Below, piece after piece: positions 40,581 through 50,830 of a stretch of 64,000 bases of DNA. The first letter of the stretch is position 1. The number at the start of each line of letters is the position of its first letter. Position numbers and translations under genes: made by a program. The stretch is from Promicromonospora sp. Populi (lineage in GTDB: Bacteria > Actinomycetota > Actinomycetes > Actinomycetales > Cellulomonadaceae): the NCBI RefSeq assembly GCF_041081105.1, contig NZ_CP163528.1:2542001-2606000 (forward strand). Direction: 5' to 3'. The notes beneath the pieces are model-generated. The model made no database searches, was not told where the DNA came from, and saw only the letters and a list, made by a program, of their open reading frames with translations.

Positions 40581-42121
40581 GCGGCACTTCCTTCCATGAC
40601 CAGGTCGAGCACGGCGTGCTCGTCGATGTCGTCGGCCGGGCCGTCGTGGACCGCCTTGCCGTCGGAGATGACCAGGACGCGGTCCGCGAGGCCGAGCACC
40701 TCGGGGATCTCGCTGGAGACCACGACCACGGCGGCGCCCTCGTCCGCCAGGCGGCGGATCAGGGCGTAGATCTCGGCGCGCGCGCCGACGTCGACGCCCC
40801 GCGTGGGCTCGTCGAGCAGCAGGACGCGGCAGCCGTGCACGAGCCAGCGCGCCAGCAGCGCCTTCTGCTGGTTGCCGCCGGACAGCGTGCGCGCATCGCG
40901 GTCCGCGGAGGCGGGCCGCAGGTCGAGGGCCTCGATCTGCTCGCGCGCAGCGGCGCGCTCGGCCCCCTCGTCGAGGAGTCCCCCACGTGCGAAGCGCGCG
41001 AAGGTGGACAGGGTGATGTTGCGGTACACGGGCTCGTCCAGGAGCAGGCCCTGGCTCTTGCGCTCCTCGGGGCACAGGCCCACACCCGCGGCGACCGCCG
41101 AGTGCACCCCGGACCCCAGCTTCTTGCCGCCCACCCGCACGGTGCCCGACGTCGCCCGCCGGGCGCCGTAGATCGTCTCCAGGATCTCTGAGCGGCCCGA
41201 GCCCACCAGGCCCGCCAGGCCGACGATCTCGCCGGCCCGGACCGTGAGGGAGACATCCGCGAAGACGTCCCCGAGCCGGAGGCCCTCGACCTCGAGCACC
41301 GGTGCCGCGGCTTCCGGGACACCCGGACGGTCGGGGAATGCGTACTCGACCGACCGGCCGGTCATGAGGTGGATCAGGTCCTTGGTCGGGGTGTCCGCCA
41401 CGACGAGGCTCTCCGCGACCGTCCGGCCGTCCTTGAGCACGGTGATCCGGTCGCCGAGCTGCCGGATCTCCTCCAGCCGGTGCGAGATGTAGATGACCGC
41501 GACGCCGTCGGCGGTGAGCTCGCGCACGATGCGGTGGAGGTTGGCGACCTCCTCGGAGTCGAGCACGGCGGACGGCTCGTCCATGACGACGACGCGCGCG
41601 TCGCGCGACAGCGCCCGGGCCAGCGACACGATCTGCTTGCCCGCGGCGGCCAGCGAGCCGACCTCGCGATGTGCAGAGATCTCGGGGTGGCCGAGCCGCT
41701 TCAGGATCTCCCGCGTGTTCCGGGCCGCATCGGACCGGCGGGTGACACCGCCGGTGGCCAGCTCGTGCCCGAGGTAGATGTTCTCGGCGACCGTGAGGCC
41801 GTCGACGACGTCCAGCTCCTGGTAGATCGTCGCGATGCCGAGCTTGAGGGCCGCGACCGGATCCGAGATCGTCACCGGCTCGTCGTCGAGCAGCACCTCG
41901 CCCGCGGTGGGCTGGTGTGCTCCCGCCAGGATCTTGATCAGGGTGGACTTGCCCGCACCGTTCTGGCCCAGCAGGCAGTGCACCTCGCCAGGACGGACCT
42001 CAAGGTCCACACCGTCGAGCGCCCGCGCGCCAGGAAATTCCTTCACGATGCCGCGCATGCGCAGCAGTGATTGGGGCTGATCAGCCATTTGCTCAGCCCG
42101 CTGGGGGTCCGCTTCGACCAT
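40577..42121 (-). CDS. Sugar ABC transporter ATPase, two ABC domains (RbsA-like)
   Basis: 514 aa with two fused ABC domains. The first has Walker A GQNGAGKST (52-60), VVMDEPSAVLD and a switch His (IYISHRLEEI). The second has the degenerate GLVGSGRSE P-loop usual in RbsA/XylG proteins, LSGGNQQKALLARWL and LLLDEPTRGVD. It heads the sugar operon. The -10 box ends 6 nt before ATG 42121, giving a leaderless transcript; ATG 42088 (MADQPQSLLRM) is an alternative if the transcript keeps a short leader. Confidence 0.95.
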   Translation of the reverse strand: MVEADPQRAEQMADQPQSLLRMRGIVKEFPGARALDGVDLEVRPGEVHCLLGQNGAGKSTLIKILAGAHQPTAGEVLLDDEPVTISDPVAALKLGIATIYQELDVVDGLTVAENIYLGHELATGGVTRRSDAARNTREILKRLGHPEISAHREVGSLAAAGKQIVSLARALSRDARVVVMDEPSAVLDSEEVANLHRIVRELTADGVAVIYISHRLEEIRQLGDRITVLKDGRTVAESLVVADTPTKDLIHLMTGRSVEYAFPDRPGVPEAAAPVLEVEGLRLGDVFADVSLTVRAGEIVGLAGLVGSGRSEILETIYGARRATSGTVRVGGKKLGSGVHSAVAAGVGLCPEERKSQGLLLDEPVYRNITLSTFARFARGGLLDEGAERAAAREQIEALDLRPASADRDARTLSGGNQQKALLARWLVHGCRVLLLDEPTRGVDVGARAEIYALIRRLADEGAAVVVVSSEIPEVLGLADRVLVISDGKAVHDGPADDIDEHAVLDLVMEGSAA

Positions 42122-42127
42122 GTTACG

Positions 42128-42164
42128 AACTTAGAGTGACTTATGCCGACGGTCAAGCAAAAGT
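42128..42164 (-). promoter_or_regulatory. Sugar operon promoter with candidate ROK operator
   Basis: On the minus strand TTGACC (42151-42156), 17 nt, then TAAGTT (42128-42133). ACTTTTGCTTGAC (42152-42164) covers the -35 and is repeated exactly upstream of the 46525 gene. It lies between the divergent ABC operon and the ROK regulator. Confidence 0.65.
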
Positions 42165-42196
42165 CGCAACTTTGATTTGCATGATTGACTAGAGAC

Positions 42197-43378
42197 ATGG
42201 TGGAAGTGGCACGGGAAGTGGTTCAACAGGCACCCAAGGTCTCCGGAGCCGGGGACATGTTCCAGCTCTTGCGCGATGGGCGGCCGCGCACGCGCGCCGA
42301 TCTCGCGGCGGAGACCGGGCAGGCCCGGTCGACGGTCGCCGCGCGCATCGACCTGCTCATGGCCGCGGGGCTCATCGCCCCCGCGGGCGAGGCGACGTCG
42401 ACCGGCGGGCGCCCGCCCGCGACCTTCGCGTTCGCACCATCGGCCCAGGTGGTGCTGGGTGTGGACCTCGGGGCGACCCACGCCCGCTTCGCCCTGACCG
42501 ACCTCGCCTCCAACGTGCTGGCGCAGCGCGACCTGCCGCTCGCGATCACCGACGGGCCGGCCATCGTGCTCGACCAGGTGGCCGAGACCGGCGCCGAGCT
42601 GCTGCGCGAGGCCGGCCGATCCTCCGGTGAGCTCGCCGGCGTCGGCGTCGGGCTGCCCGGGCCCGTGGAGCACGCCACCGGCAAGCCGAACAACCCACCG
42701 ATCATGCCCGGCTGGGACGACGCCGACGTGCCGGGCATCCTCGGTGCCCGGTTCGACGTCCCCGTGCTCGTGGACAACGACGTCAACATCATGGCCCTCG
42801 GCGAGCACCGCGCCGCCTGGCCCGGCGTCGCGGACCTCCTGTTCGTCAAGGTCGCCACCGGCATCGGCGCGGGAATCATCGCCGACGGCGCGCTGAGGCG
42901 CGGCGCGCAAGGTTCTGCGGGCGACATCGGGCACGTCGCCGTGCCCGGCGCCGGCGACATCGTGTGCCGGTGCGGCAACGTCGGCTGCCTGGAGGCGATC
43001 GCCAGCGGGCTGGCCGTGGCGAACGCGCTGCCCGGCGCGCACACGCCCGCCGACGTCGTAGCGCTGGTCCGGTCCGGCGACGTCGCCGCGAGCCAGGCGG
43101 TGCGGCAGGCCGGCCGGGACATCGGCGCCGTGCTCGCCACGAGCGTCAGCCTGCTCAACCCGTCGATGATCGTCATCGGCGGCATCCTGGCCGACGCCGG
43201 CGAGCACATAGTGGCCGGCATCCGCGAGGTGGTCTACCAGCGGTCCCTCCCCCTGGCGACGCAGCACCTGCGCATCGTCACCGCCCGGACCGGCGCGCAG
43301 GCAGGCGTCCTGGGCGCGAGCGCCATGGCGGTGGACCAGGCCCTCAGCTCGGAGGCAGTAGACCGCCTGGTCGGCTGA
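42197..43378 (+). CDS. ROK family transcriptional repressor
   Basis: 393 aa. N-terminal winged helix-turn-helix at about residues 18-75 (RTRADLAAETGQARSTVAARIDLLMAAG, split here as two helices) followed by a ROK sugar-kinase-like domain: LGVDLGATHARFAL phosphate-loop motif, GVGVGLPGPVE, LVDNDVNIMALGE, and the zinc motif CRCGNVGCLEAI. I start at ATG 42197; a TTG at 42185 is possible. Divergent from the sugar ABC operon and probably its repressor, relieved by a sugar ligand. It ends at a strong hairpin. Confidence 0.93.
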   Translation: MVEVAREVVQQAPKVSGAGDMFQLLRDGRPRTRADLAAETGQARSTVAARIDLLMAAGLIAPAGEATSTGGRPPATFAFAPSAQVVLGVDLGATHARFALTDLASNVLAQRDLPLAITDGPAIVLDQVAETGAELLREAGRSSGELAGVGVGLPGPVEHATGKPNNPPIMPGWDDADVPGILGARFDVPVLVDNDVNIMALGEHRAAWPGVADLLFVKVATGIGAGIIADGALRRGAQGSAGDIGHVAVPGAGDIVCRCGNVGCLEAIASGLAVANALPGAHTPADVVALVRSGDVAASQAVRQAGRDIGAVLATSVSLLNPSMIVIGGILADAGEHIVAGIREVVYQRSLPLATQHLRIVTARTGAQAGVLGASAMAVDQALSSEAVDRLVG

Positions 43379-43409
43379 CGACCGCCCGCGGCTCACCTCG
43401 GTCCGACCG

Positions 43410-43462
43410 GGACTGCGCCCCTGACTCGACGTACCTGGTGCGGCGAGTCAGGGGCGCAGTCC
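43410..43462. terminator. Bidirectional terminator hairpin
   Basis: Perfect 19-bp arms, GGACTGCGCCCCTGACTCG and its complement, around a 15-nt loop between convergent genes. The inner CTGACTCG/CGAGTCAG core matches the repeats at 57.7 and 58.9 kb. Confidence 0.85.
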
Positions 43463-43468
43463 GTTGGG

Positions 43469-46400
43469 TCAGCTGTTGGTTGTCAGGTCTCGGACCCGGA
43501 CGTCGCGGTAGTAGATCGTCTCCCCGCCTCCGTGGTTCTGGAGGCCCACGTAACCCTGGGCGAGGTCACGCGCGGGATCGGTGCTGACGAAGTCGTTCAC
43601 TAGCACCCCGTTGAGGAGGACCTTGATGGTCTGCCCCACCACCCGGATCTCGTAGGAGTTCCACGAGCCCACCGGGTTCAGCGCCTGCTCGACGGCCGCC
43701 GGGTCCGCACCCTGGAAGGTGTAGATCGAACCGGTGGTGCGGTCGGGCTGGTCGCTGGCGTCGATCTGGATCTCGTAGCCCTGGTTGACGGCGACCCACG
43801 GGTCGGTCCCCGGGTTCGGGAACCCGACGAACACGCCACCGTTGTCGTCCTTCAGGAGCTTCCAGTCGAGCTTGAGGCTGTACTCCTGGAGCTCCTGGGC
43901 GGTGTACCAGAGCAGACCCATGCCGCCGGTGCTGCGGATCGAGCAGTCGCTCTGCCGGCCGAACGAGCCGGCCCCCGCCAGGCGCCAGTCGTCCAGGGAG
44001 GCAAGGGTGCCGTCGAACAGGGCCGCGTACCCCGGCTCGTACTCCTCCGGTACGCAGATGTCCGGCTCGTCGCCGACCGTGAGGACGTCGAAGTTGACGT
44101 TGCCGTCGTCGTCCGCGTCGTAGCGCAGCGTGATGGTGTTGACCCCTTCCCGCAGCTCCAGCGGCCGGGTGACGGTCGCCCACGTCTTCCAGTCGCCCGT
44201 GGACTCCAGCGCCCACGGCTCGACCTCCTCCCCGTTGACGAGCACCGATACCGACTTGGTGCCCGGCGCCGGGTTGGGGCCGTTGGAGTACCGCAGGTGC
44301 ACCGGCTGGGCGCCGGCGCTGTCCGCCGTCGTCGTGAAGGTCACCGCGGCACCCACCTGGCCGAACCCGGCGACGAACCCGGAGCCCGAGTACCCGCTGT
44401 GCTCGGTGGCGACGTTCGCCGAGCCGGCGAGCGTCGCTGCCTCCGCCTCGTGGTACCCGCCGGCGGGAGCCGGGTAGCCCGGGATCGCGTTGAGCGTGTA
44501 CCAGGCCTCGGTGTTCCACAGCTCCCGGTCCGCCGCGTCGGTGAACGGGCGCGGGCTGCGCAGGTGCACCACGCGGCCCGGCTCGAGCCCGTCCACGGTC
44601 AGCGTCACGCTCTTCCGGTCGGCGGACACCTCGGCGCCCGCGACGAACAGCGGCCGCTCGTCGATCTTCGGCCCGCCGTACGCGGGTGTGGGCACGTAGC
44701 GCCAGTGGTCCATGCGGAACGCCGCGTTCGGGTCCGCGGCGATCTTGGCGACCGTCTCGTCCGACAGCGGCTGCGTGTACTCGACCTCGAAGCCGGACTC
44801 GGTAGCTCGCATATTGATCATGTCGAAGGCGCTCTCGCCGTTCGGGGTGAGCTTCTGCAGGCCGTAGCGCAGCTTGCCCGGCTCGCTCCAGTTGCCGCCC
44901 TCACCGATGCCGCCCACGTACAGGGCGCCGTCAGGCCCGAGGAGGGTGCGGTTGACGCCCGCCTCGAGGCCGGCCGTGTGGCGGAACACCGCACCCTGGT
45001 ACTCGCCGTCGACCTCCTCCAGGAACCCGCGCTGGAGGCCACCGTAGGTGACGTCACCGAACACGAGCTGGCCCGCGTACACGCCCTCCTCCAGCAGCAC
45101 CGGCGCGCTCGGCGAGTTGCCGATCTCGTTCTGCGGCACCCACAGGGCCGGAGCGCTCACGCTCTGGTCGTCGAACGGGCCGTCCGGGTTGGTGTAGTGG
45201 TTGAAGAACTTGCCGTCCTCGACGTGCACCAGCTTGGAGCTCGGCAGCCAGGCACCCTGGTTGTCCATCACGAACATCTCGCCGTCCGGGCCCTTGACCA
45301 TGCCGTTGGGCGTCCGCAGGCCGCCGGCCACGTACCCGACCTCGCCGGTCTCGCGGTTGACCTTGATGGCGGTGCCGCGGTTCGGCGCCGGCTGCGGGTC
45401 CGTGGTGGCGCCGCCGTTGTTGATGGCCACCGACAGGTTCACGTAGAAGTTCTCGTCGTCGTACAGCAGGCCGAAGGCGAACTCGTGGAAGTTGCCGCCG
45501 AAGGGCCACTCGGCCACCGTGGTGTGGGTGTCGTAGAAGCCGTCGCCGTCGGGGTCGGTGAGCTCGGTCAGGCGGTCGCGCTCGGAGACGTAGATCGACT
45601 CCCCGATCACGGCGACGCCCATCGGGTTGAACAGGTCGGTGGCGACCCGCTCGTACGTGACCTGGTCGGCCGAGGTCTCGCCAGTCACGTTGTCCAGCAG
45701 GAAGACCTCGCCGGGCTCCGGGTCCTCGACCCAGCCGCCGGGGCTCACCGAGCCGGACGTGACCACGGCGAGGCGCTCGTCGTCGGTCCAGCCGAGGCCG
45801 GAGACCATGGGCTCGAAGCCCTCGGGACGCAGGTCCGTGAGCGTGTAGCCGGGGTAGACGGAGTCGAGGCGCATACCGTCGCCCGCCGACTCGTCCTGGC
45901 CCTCGCAGTACTTGGTGCCGGGGGCAGTCACGCGCACGACGCCGGCCTCGGTGCTCAGGACGGACGTCGGCACGACGGCGAACTCCGCGGCACCCGGCGG
46001 CCGCCACTCGAGCCGCAGCACGTTGTCGCCGCCGTTCTCGAAGTACTCCAGGCGCAGGTCGTGGAACCCGGCGGTCAGCGCCACCGTGCCGTCCTTGGGC
46101 TCCGCCCCGTGCAGGCCGTCGTGGTCGATGACAACGGCGTCGTCGATCACGAGGCGCGACCCGTCGTCGCTGGTGACCCGGAACTCGTAGTTGCCGTCCG
46201 CCGGGACGTTCAGGTTGGCCAGCGCGTGCGCGATGAAGCGCTCGCTCATGCCGAAGTCGGCGTCCGTCGTGTAGTCGATGGTGGGCTTGAGCTGGTCGAC
46301 GTTCGGCGTCTGGCCCGAACGGAGGGTGCAGAGCTCGCTGAGATCGCGAGCCAGGTCGTAGGTGCGGAGGGTGACGCCTGGTTCCTGGGGCGGCAGATCG

Positions 46401-46525
46401 TCGACGGCGGTCGCGGTCGCACCGGTGGCGGTGGCCGCCCCCGCCAGCATCGCCGCTGCCAGTGCCACGGCAGTCGCGCCTGCGGCTGCCTGTCTCGCGC
46501 GGGGTTTGGTTCCACGTTGGCGCAT
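43469..46525 (-). CDS. Secreted PA14 - propeller - CBM - DUF1080 protein
   Basis: 1018 aa. Signal peptide within residues 1-40. A PA14-like domain covers about 85-190 (DGNYEFRVTSDDGSRLVIDD, HDLRLEYFENGGDNVLRLEW). A glucose-dehydrogenase/membrane-bound-dehydrogenase-type propeller runs about 215-620 (NPMGVAVIGESIYVSERDRL, GLRTPNGMVKGPDGEMFVMD). A CBM35/6-like domain follows at about 690-810 (YHEAEAATLAGSANV). A C-terminal DUF1080 domain ends the protein (LFDGTLASLDDWRLAG to GYVGLQNHGG, about 835-1018). DUF1080 includes 3-keto-disaccharide hydrolases, so binding, oxidation and cleavage may sit on one chain. GGAG precedes the ATG. Monocistronic, with the shared operator motif in its promoter. 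Confidence 0.87.
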   Translation of the reverse strand: MRQRGTKPRARQAAAGATAVALAAAMLAGAATATGATATAVDDLPPQEPGVTLRTYDLARDLSELCTLRSGQTPNVDQLKPTIDYTTDADFGMSERFIAHALANLNVPADGNYEFRVTSDDGSRLVIDDAVVIDHDGLHGAEPKDGTVALTAGFHDLRLEYFENGGDNVLRLEWRPPGAAEFAVVPTSVLSTEAGVVRVTAPGTKYCEGQDESAGDGMRLDSVYPGYTLTDLRPEGFEPMVSGLGWTDDERLAVVTSGSVSPGGWVEDPEPGEVFLLDNVTGETSADQVTYERVATDLFNPMGVAVIGESIYVSERDRLTELTDPDGDGFYDTHTTVAEWPFGGNFHEFAFGLLYDDENFYVNLSVAINNGGATTDPQPAPNRGTAIKVNRETGEVGYVAGGLRTPNGMVKGPDGEMFVMDNQGAWLPSSKLVHVEDGKFFNHYTNPDGPFDDQSVSAPALWVPQNEIGNSPSAPVLLEEGVYAGQLVFGDVTYGGLQRGFLEEVDGEYQGAVFRHTAGLEAGVNRTLLGPDGALYVGGIGEGGNWSEPGKLRYGLQKLTPNGESAFDMINMRATESGFEVEYTQPLSDETVAKIAADPNAAFRMDHWRYVPTPAYGGPKIDERPLFVAGAEVSADRKSVTLTVDGLEPGRVVHLRSPRPFTDAADRELWNTEAWYTLNAIPGYPAPAGGYHEAEAATLAGSANVATEHSGYSGSGFVAGFGQVGAAVTFTTTADSAGAQPVHLRYSNGPNPAPGTKSVSVLVNGEEVEPWALESTGDWKTWATVTRPLELREGVNTITLRYDADDDGNVNFDVLTVGDEPDICVPEEYEPGYAALFDGTLASLDDWRLAGAGSFGRQSDCSIRSTGGMGLLWYTAQELQEYSLKLDWKLLKDDNGGVFVGFPNPGTDPWVAVNQGYEIQIDASDQPDRTTGSIYTFQGADPAAVEQALNPVGSWNSYEIRVVGQTIKVLLNGVLVNDFVSTDPARDLAQGYVGLQNHGGGETIYYRDVRVRDLTTNS

Positions 46526-46561
46526 GAGCTCTCCTCGGTCGGCGTTGACCTTGCGGCTAGC

Positions 46562-46598
46562 AACCTACGAGGGCTTTTGTCGACAGTCAAGCAAAAGT
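46562..46598 (-). promoter_or_regulatory. Promoter with second copy of the candidate ROK operator
   Basis: TTGACT (46585-46590), 17 nt, TAGGTT (46562-46567) on the minus strand. ACTTTTGCTTGAC (46586-46598) is identical to the site at 42152-42164, and the surrounding 19 bp differ at two positions. A CTTTTG/CAAAAG inverted repeat spans 46574-46597. Confidence 0.65.
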
Positions 46599-46747
46599 TG
46601 TCAGTTGGTCAACGTTACGACACGAGGTGAACTAATGGGTGAAGTCGGGCACGACGCCGAGGCGCACGATCCCGGCTTCATGACTTGCGGGTGCAAGGGA
46701 CCGAAGTCGGCCACCGAGGAGCCGGGCCTTGAGAGAAGCGGCGCTGC

Positions 46748-49087
<2,340 letters not shown>

Positions 49088-49211
49088 TCAAAAGGTCTGC
49101 CGACCTGGGCATTCGCTCCGATCGGCCCCTATCGCACACCGGTTGCGTCCCGCTACCATTCGAGAAAATTGCCAGGAATCTAACCAGGAATCTACTGAGA
49201 GCAGGGGCCCC

Positions 49212-50726
49212 TTGAAGATCGCCGTCGTCGGTGCCGGTTTCGCAGGACTGGCTACCGCGAAGATACTCCGCGAGTTCGAGCACGACGTCACCGTCTTCGA
49301 GAAGGCGCCCGACGTCGGTGGGGTGTGGAGCGCGACCCGCCGCTACAGCGGTCTGCGGACGCAGAACAACAAGGACTCGTACGCCTTCTCGGACCTTCCG
49401 ATGCCGCGGGACTACCCCGAGTGGCCCACCGGCGAGCAGGTCCAGGCCTACCTGGAGCGGTACGTGGCGAAGTTCGAGCTGCGCCCGTACCTGCGGCTAG
49501 CCACCGAGGTGGTCCGCGCCGAGCTGACCGACGCCGAGGACGGCTGGATGATCACCGCCCGCCGGATCGGCGCCCCCGTCTCGGCACCCGAGCGGTTCGA
49601 CCACCTGGTGGTCGCCAACGGAGTCTTCTCCGACCCCGTCTTCCCGCAGTACGAGGGCTACGCCAACCTGGTCCGCGCCGGCGGCAAGCTCGTCGCCTCC
49701 AGCCAGCTCAACAACCTGGAGGACGCCCGCGACAAGAACGTCGTGGTGGTCGGGTACGGCAAGTCGGCGTGCGACGTCGCCGCCGAGATCGGCCCGGTCG
49801 CCAAGTCCACCACTGTCGTGGCCCGGCACCTGCTGTGGAAGATGCCCAAGCGCATCGCCAACGTCCTCAACATGAAGTACCTGCTGCTGTCCCGCCTCGG
49901 CGAGGCCCTGTTCCGCTATCAGGAGCTGTCCGGCGGCATGGAGAAGTTCCTGCACGGCCGCGGCGACAAGGTGCGCGCGTCGATGCTGGAGAGCATCGGC
50001 TCGGTCGCCACCTGGCAGCTCAAGCTCAAGAAGGTCGACCTGGTGCCGCACGGCGAGTTCGCCGACATCGCCAACAGCCAGGTGTCGCTCTCCACGGACG
50101 GGTTCTACGAGCAGGTCGTCGACGGCACCATCGCCGTCCACCGGGATGCCGAGATCGAGCGGTTCGAGGTCGACGGGGACCAGCCGGTGGCGGTGCTCAG
50201 CGACGGCGCACGGATCCCCACCGACCTCGTCGTCTGCGGCACGGGATTCCACCAGCGGGTGCCGTTCCTCGACGACACGATCGCCGCCCGCCTGGTGGAC
50301 GAGCAGGGCAACTACCGGCTCTACCGCCAGATCCTGCCGGACGGTGTGCCGAACCTGACGTTCTCCGGCTACAACTCGTCGTTCTTCTCGCCGCTGTCCG
50401 CCGAGGCGGGAGCGATCTGGATCGCCGCGTACCTGGCCGGCGCGCTCGAGCTGCCCGCGATCGAGGAGCGGCGCAAGCACGTGGCCGAGCGGGTGGCCTG
50501 GATGGAGGAGCGCACGGGCGGCAAACACGCCCGGGGCACCAACGTCATCCCGTTCTCGATGCACCAGATCGACGAGACGCTCGACGAGGCCGGCGTGAAC
50601 ATCAGCCAGGGCGCCAAGGTCGTGCAGTGGCTCCTGCCGATCGATCCGTCGGTCTACAAGAACGTGGTGCCGCAGCTCAAGGAGCGGATCGGCCTGGGGA
50701 ACACCAAGGAGCGAGTCGGCTCCTGA
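49212..50726 (+). CDS. FAD-dependent monooxygenase/oxidoreductase (FMO-like)
   Basis: 504 aa. The FAD Rossmann motif GAGFAGLATAKIL is at the extreme N-terminus and a second nucleotide motif, VVVGYGKSACDVAAEIG, at about residues 178-194; VVCGTGFHQRVPF resembles the ATG-type motif of flavin monooxygenases. I start it at TTG 49212 (LKIAVVGAG), preceded by AGGGG; an upstream TTG at 49143 would add 23 residues without family support. It is divergent from ligA and convergent with the conservon P450. Family members oxygenate N, S or ketone substrates; the substrate here is unknown. Confidence 0.86.
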   Translation: MKIAVVGAGFAGLATAKILREFEHDVTVFEKAPDVGGVWSATRRYSGLRTQNNKDSYAFSDLPMPRDYPEWPTGEQVQAYLERYVAKFELRPYLRLATEVVRAELTDAEDGWMITARRIGAPVSAPERFDHLVVANGVFSDPVFPQYEGYANLVRAGGKLVASSQLNNLEDARDKNVVVVGYGKSACDVAAEIGPVAKSTTVVARHLLWKMPKRIANVLNMKYLLLSRLGEALFRYQELSGGMEKFLHGRGDKVRASMLESIGSVATWQLKLKKVDLVPHGEFADIANSQVSLSTDGFYEQVVDGTIAVHRDAEIERFEVDGDQPVAVLSDGARIPTDLVVCGTGFHQRVPFLDDTIAARLVDEQGNYRLYRQILPDGVPNLTFSGYNSSFFSPLSAEAGAIWIAAYLAGALELPAIEERRKHVAERVAWMEERTGGKHARGTNVIPFSMHQIDETLDEAGVNISQGAKVVQWLLPIDPSVYKNVVPQLKERIGLGNTKERVGS

Positions 50727-50745
50727 CGCTCGTCAGCTGACAAGC

Positions 50746-50785
50746 ACTGCGGGGCCCGGCCGAGAGATCGGCCGGGCCCCGCAGT
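50746..50785. terminator. Bidirectional terminator
   Basis: ACTGCGGGGCCCGGCCG and its perfect complement form a 17-bp stem with a 6-nt loop between the convergent FMO and P450 genes. Confidence 0.9.
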
Positions 50786-50830
50786 ACGTGTGACGACGGT
50801 CAGCGGCAGTACGTGTCACGACGGTCAGCG
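50781..50830. repeat. 25-bp tandem duplication at a gene end
   Basis: Two adjacent 25-bp copies of GCAGTACGTGTGACGACGGT plus CAGCG differ at one base. The second copy contains the stop codon of the P450 gene and the first overlaps the terminator arm, suggesting a local duplication. Confidence 0.9.

Noticed and set aside
46599..46747. Small gene between the DUF1080 protein promoter and ligA
   Set aside because: No frame with a ribosome site or recognisable product; the region appears to be ligA 3' flank.
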